Positions 6,147 through 7,900 of a stretch of DNA of 7,900 nucleotides are shown here, in pieces; position 1 is the stretch's first letter, and each line of letters starts with the position of its first letter. The stretch comes from Bacillota bacterium (GTDB taxonomy: Bacteria > Bacillota > Clostridia > Peptostreptococcales > Anaerovoracaceae). The notes beneath the pieces were generated by a model. The model ran no database searches. It saw only the letters and a list, made by a program, of their open reading frames with translations, and was not told the origin of the DNA. Made by a program: the position numbers and the translations under genes. The stretch lies in assembly GCA_017431395.1 (NCBI GenBank), contig JAFRLD010000199.1:1-7900 (forward strand). Direction: 5' to 3'.

Positions 6147-6518
6147 TCAGTCTCTTTCCGGAACGATCTCCAGCCAATATCCATCCGGATCCTTAATGAA
6201 GTAGATCCCCATGGACGGATTCTCGAAGCAGATGCATCCCATCTCTTCATGCATCTTGTGCGCCGCATCGTAATCGTCCGTCCTGAAAGCCAGATGAAAT
6301 TCCTCCTCGCCGATATCGTACTTCTGTGGATGCTCCTTCAGCCAGGTCAGTTCCAGCTCGAAGTCCGCATTGTCATTGCCGACATAGACGATGATAAAGG
6401 ATCCGTCCTCCGCGGTCTTCCTTCTCTTCTCCGTCAGCCCCAGCGCTTTCTCGTAAAAATCCAGAGAAGCCTGCAGATCGCTGACGTTGTAATTCTCGTG
6501 TATCATTTTGAACTTCAT
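6147..6518 (-). CDS. Glyoxalase I-like VOC family protein
   Basis: A 123-residue single-domain member of the vicinal oxygen chelate superfamily, resembling lactoylglutathione lyase (glyoxalase I), which isomerises the methylglyoxal-thiol hemithioacetal. Two beta-alpha-beta-beta-beta modules are apparent: IHENYNVSDLQASLDFYEKA at the start and FHLAFRTDDYDAAHKMHEE in the second half. The four metal ligands of E. coli GlxI (H5, E56, H74, E122) correspond to H7, E56, H75 (EEFHLAF) and E117 (GYWLEIVP), so a metal-dependent glyoxalase is plausible. KDPDGYWLEI is the standard C-terminal signature. The frame runs up to 6569, but AGGGAGG at 6533-6527 and homology set the start at 6518; the upstream ATG lies in the predicted -35 box. 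It is the promoter-proximal gene of the operon. Many VOC proteins have other substrates and low-GC Gram-positives often use bacillithiol, so the exact reaction is inferred. Confidence 0.85.
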   Translation of the reverse strand: MKFKMIHENYNVSDLQASLDFYEKALGLTEKRRKTAEDGSFIIVYVGNDNADFELELTWLKEHPQKYDIGEEEFHLAFRTDDYDAAHKMHEEMGCICFENPSMGIYFIKDPDGYWLEIVPERD

Positions 6519-6526
6519 GGTTTGAA

Positions 6527-6533
6527 CCTCCCT
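6527..6533 (-). promoter_or_regulatory. Shine-Dalgarno of the glyoxalase-like gene
   Basis: AGGGAGG on the minus strand, 8 nt before ATG 6518. It rules out the longer frame starting at 6569. If the predicted promoter is right, this site lies at almost the very 5' end of the transcript. Confidence 0.8.
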
Positions 6534-6540
6534 GCCCTCG

Positions 6541-6569
6541 ATTTTACAGCATTTTTGACCGGATTCCAA
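6541..6569 (-). promoter_or_regulatory. Sigma-A-type promoter for the nine-gene operon
   Basis: On the minus strand a -35 box TTGGAA (6569-6564, 4 of 6 consensus bases) is separated by exactly 17 bp from a -10 box TAAAAT (6546-6541, 5 of 6). An A/T-rich stretch, AACAATTAATT, lies upstream. Transcription would start near 6534, leaving a leader of about 16 nt. An inverted repeat ATTCC-N10-GGAAT (6582-6578 with 6567-6563) overlaps the -35 box and could be an operator, though 5-bp arms are weak evidence. No other credible promoter is seen further down the operon. Confidence 0.65.
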
Positions 6570-6610
6570 TATGTGAAGGAATTAATTGTTACGTAGACTT
6601 CGCGCCTCTA

Positions 6611-7900
6611 TCACTTCACCCTCGCGGCCTTAGTCTTCGTCAGGATGCCCAGGTACTTCTTGCTGGACTTCGTCTTGATCGGCCGCACTTTCACGTAATA
6701 CTTTTTGCCGCTCTTCAGGCCTTTGATCTTGTACTTCGTCTTGGTTTTTCCCATGACCGTGATGGTCTTCGCGCCTTTCATGCTCTTCTTAAGCGAGATC
6801 TGGATCTGATAGCCGCTGGCCTTCCTGTCCTTTTTCCAGGTGACGTTGATGCATTTCTGACCAGCCTTTGCAGTCTTAAGTGGTACCGCGCTCATGTACC
6901 GGTAGCTTACCTTCGACCAGCCCCCACGCACCCAGGTCCCATCCGCCTGCTTCACGTATCCGGCGATCCGGAATTCGCAAAGGCTGGACTTCTTCATGCC
7001 CCGGATCACGTAAGTGTTCGTGCCTTCGCTCCAGCCGCTCTTCCATGCCTTCTTGCCCGCCATCCGGTACTGGATCCGGTAATTGGTCACGGCTTCATGC
7101 GCCGGGAACCTGATCTGCATCAGCTTCTTCGTGAAATTGCCCTTGGTGCTGATCTTGGCGGTGTTCACCACCGGGACATCTGGATCGACCGGAGTGTCGT
7201 CGGGCGGAATGATCGGATCGGCTTTCTCTGTCACCTGGTACTCGCCGTCTACCAGCGTCGCCTCGTAGTTCGGGTTTTCATTCCAGCTGACTTTGATCGG
7301 ATAGGTCCCAGGTGTGCTCGGATTCGCGTCGGTGCTCAGGGCAATGCCCAGATCATCTCCTTCGACGTAGGCCCCGTTCAGGGTATAGGTCAGCTCTTCC
7401 AGATCTTTGCCGCTTTCGCTGCTCTTAGCATCTGCTGTGATCGTGATTTTCGCTTTGTTGATCTCGACTGTCTCGGTCCCATCGTATTCTTTGTAATTCT
7501 TAAGGGTCACTTTGAAATCGACCTTATATGTGCCCGCGTTCACGAAGGCCGGATTCTCCTCGGTGAAAGATCCGCCCGGCTGCGCATAGAGCACTTCCGC
7601 ACCCTCCGGCGCATTGACTGTGATGCTGTGCTCCCCTCTGTCATAGGCTCCGCTGAATCCGCCGGAAGTCACCTGCAGATCGGCGGGTGAGATGGTGAAG
7701 TCCAGCGTAGCTGAGCCAGCCTTGTAGTTCTTCGTTTCGGCGATCTCCGCCTTCACTATATATGTGCCTGCATCTACTGGCACATCCTTCGTATCGGCGC
7801 TGTCCGGAGCATCCTTCTCCTTGTACCAGTAAGTCTCTGCTCCGCCTCCCAGGTTGCCGGTCACTACCGGTTGGTTGGCTTCCGATCCGTAGGTCCAGCC
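6611..7900 (-). CDS. Repeat-rich surface/secreted protein, C-terminal part (Ig-like/MBG and Fn3-like domains)
   Basis: The visible 429 residues are the C-terminus of a larger extracellular protein; the frame is open to base 7900, so the start lies outside. Numbering from the edge, repeat 1 (1-70) opens with GWTYGSEANQP and ends GTYIVKAEIAETKNYK...DFTI. Repeat 2 (about 71-149) and repeat 3 (about 150-224, with TYTLNG, PGTYPIKV and NPNYEA) share the GTY and NY core typical of Ig-like/MBG adhesin repeats. An acidic proline linker (DPIIPPDDTPVDPDVP) joins two Fn3-like domains (about 247-337 and 338-429), containing NYRIQYRMAG and SGYQIQISLKK. The last 95 residues are strongly lysine-rich. There is no LPXTG, transmembrane segment or visible choline or S-layer anchor at the end (AARVK). 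Such C-termini are common in Clostridia. Function is probably adhesive or structural. The stop is 92 bp before the next start; no clear terminator is seen. Confidence 0.88.
   Translation of the reverse strand, partial: GWTYGSEANQPVVTGNLGGGAETYWYKEKDAPDSADTKDVPVDAGTYIVKAEIAETKNYKAGSATLDFTISPADLQVTSGGFSGAYDRGEHSITVNAPEGAEVLYAQPGGSFTEENPAFVNAGTYKVDFKVTLKNYKEYDGTETVEINKAKITITADAKSSESGKDLEELTYTLNGAYVEGDDLGIALSTDANPSTPGTYPIKVSWNENPNYEATLVDGEYQVTEKADPIIPPDDTPVDPDVPVVNTAKISTKGNFTKKLMQIRFPAHEAVTNYRIQYRMAGKKAWKSGWSEGTNTYVIRGMKKSSLCEFRIAGYVKQADGTWVRGGWSKVSYRYMSAVPLKTAKAGQKCINVTWKKDRKASGYQIQISLKKSMKGAKTITVMGKTKTKYKIKGLKSGKKYYVKVRPIKTKSSKKYLGILTKTKAARVK

Noticed and set aside
6572..6618. GTGAAG at the end of the surface protein gene and CTTCAC downstream as a terminator hairpin
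   Set aside because: Only six pairs with a loop of more than 30 nt and no following T-run; not credible as an intrinsic terminator. Read-through into the operon cannot be excluded.
5907..7690. Plus-strand open frames opposite the histidine phosphatase, glyoxalase-like and surface protein genes (5907-6596, 7097-7690)
   Set aside because: No family resemblance, and they cross the operon promoter region or the repeats of the surface protein; explained by the minus-strand coding.
1..7900. A defence, toxin-antitoxin or mobile-element system
   Set aside because: No nuclease, methylase, transposase, integrase, toxin or phage protein is recognisable; the RQC protein alone does not define such a system.

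Overview
The window reads as a stretch of a Gram-positive anaerobe, most likely a member of the Clostridia (Bacillota). The basis is the mid-50s GC content (judged by eye), strong AGGAGG-type ribosome binding sites, a large repeat-built surface protein ending in a pair of lysine-rich Fn3-like domains, and best remembered family resemblances to Firmicutes proteins. Genus cannot be named from this sequence. Every supportable gene lies on the minus strand, so transcription runs from right to left. No tRNA, rRNA, CRISPR array, insertion sequence or integrase is visible, and no intergenic space exceeds about 100 bp.

Right edge (7900 to 6611): the C-terminal 429 residues of a secreted or surface protein made of three Ig-like/MBG-type repeats, an acidic proline linker and two Fn3-like domains. 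Its 5' part lies outside the window. A 92-bp gap follows and holds a good sigma-A-type promoter (6541-6569).

From that promoter a nine-gene unit runs leftward to the window edge with gaps of 61 bp or less and three ATGA-type stop/start overlaps. In order of transcription: a glyoxalase-I-like VOC protein (6518-6147), a histidine phosphatase of the phosphoglycerate mutase family (6140-5541), a nicotinamidase/isochorismatase-like cysteine hydrolase (5544-5005), a NimA/PNPOx-type flavin-binding protein (4993-4508), a NudC-type NAD(H) diphosphatase (4490-3624), an MGT-type GT1 glycosyltransferase (3627-2467), a 102-residue stand-alone RecQ C-terminal (RQC) DNA-binding domain (2405-2097), a lipoate-protein ligase A (2061-1003), and a MATE-family efflux transporter (964 to beyond base 1).

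The set suggests housekeeping of cofactors and reactive or foreign small molecules: NAD turnover (NudC plus a possible nicotinamidase), a flavin protein, lipoate attachment, methylglyoxal-type detoxification, glycosylation of a small acceptor, and export. That shared theme is inference; the genes may only share a promoter. No known defence, mobile or biosynthetic system can be assembled from them. The most unusual items are the stand-alone RQC gene, the 20-bp tandem repeat before it that creates a chain of overlapping mini-ORFs, an 11-residue tandem repeat in the LplA linker, and a NudC whose usual family signature is altered.
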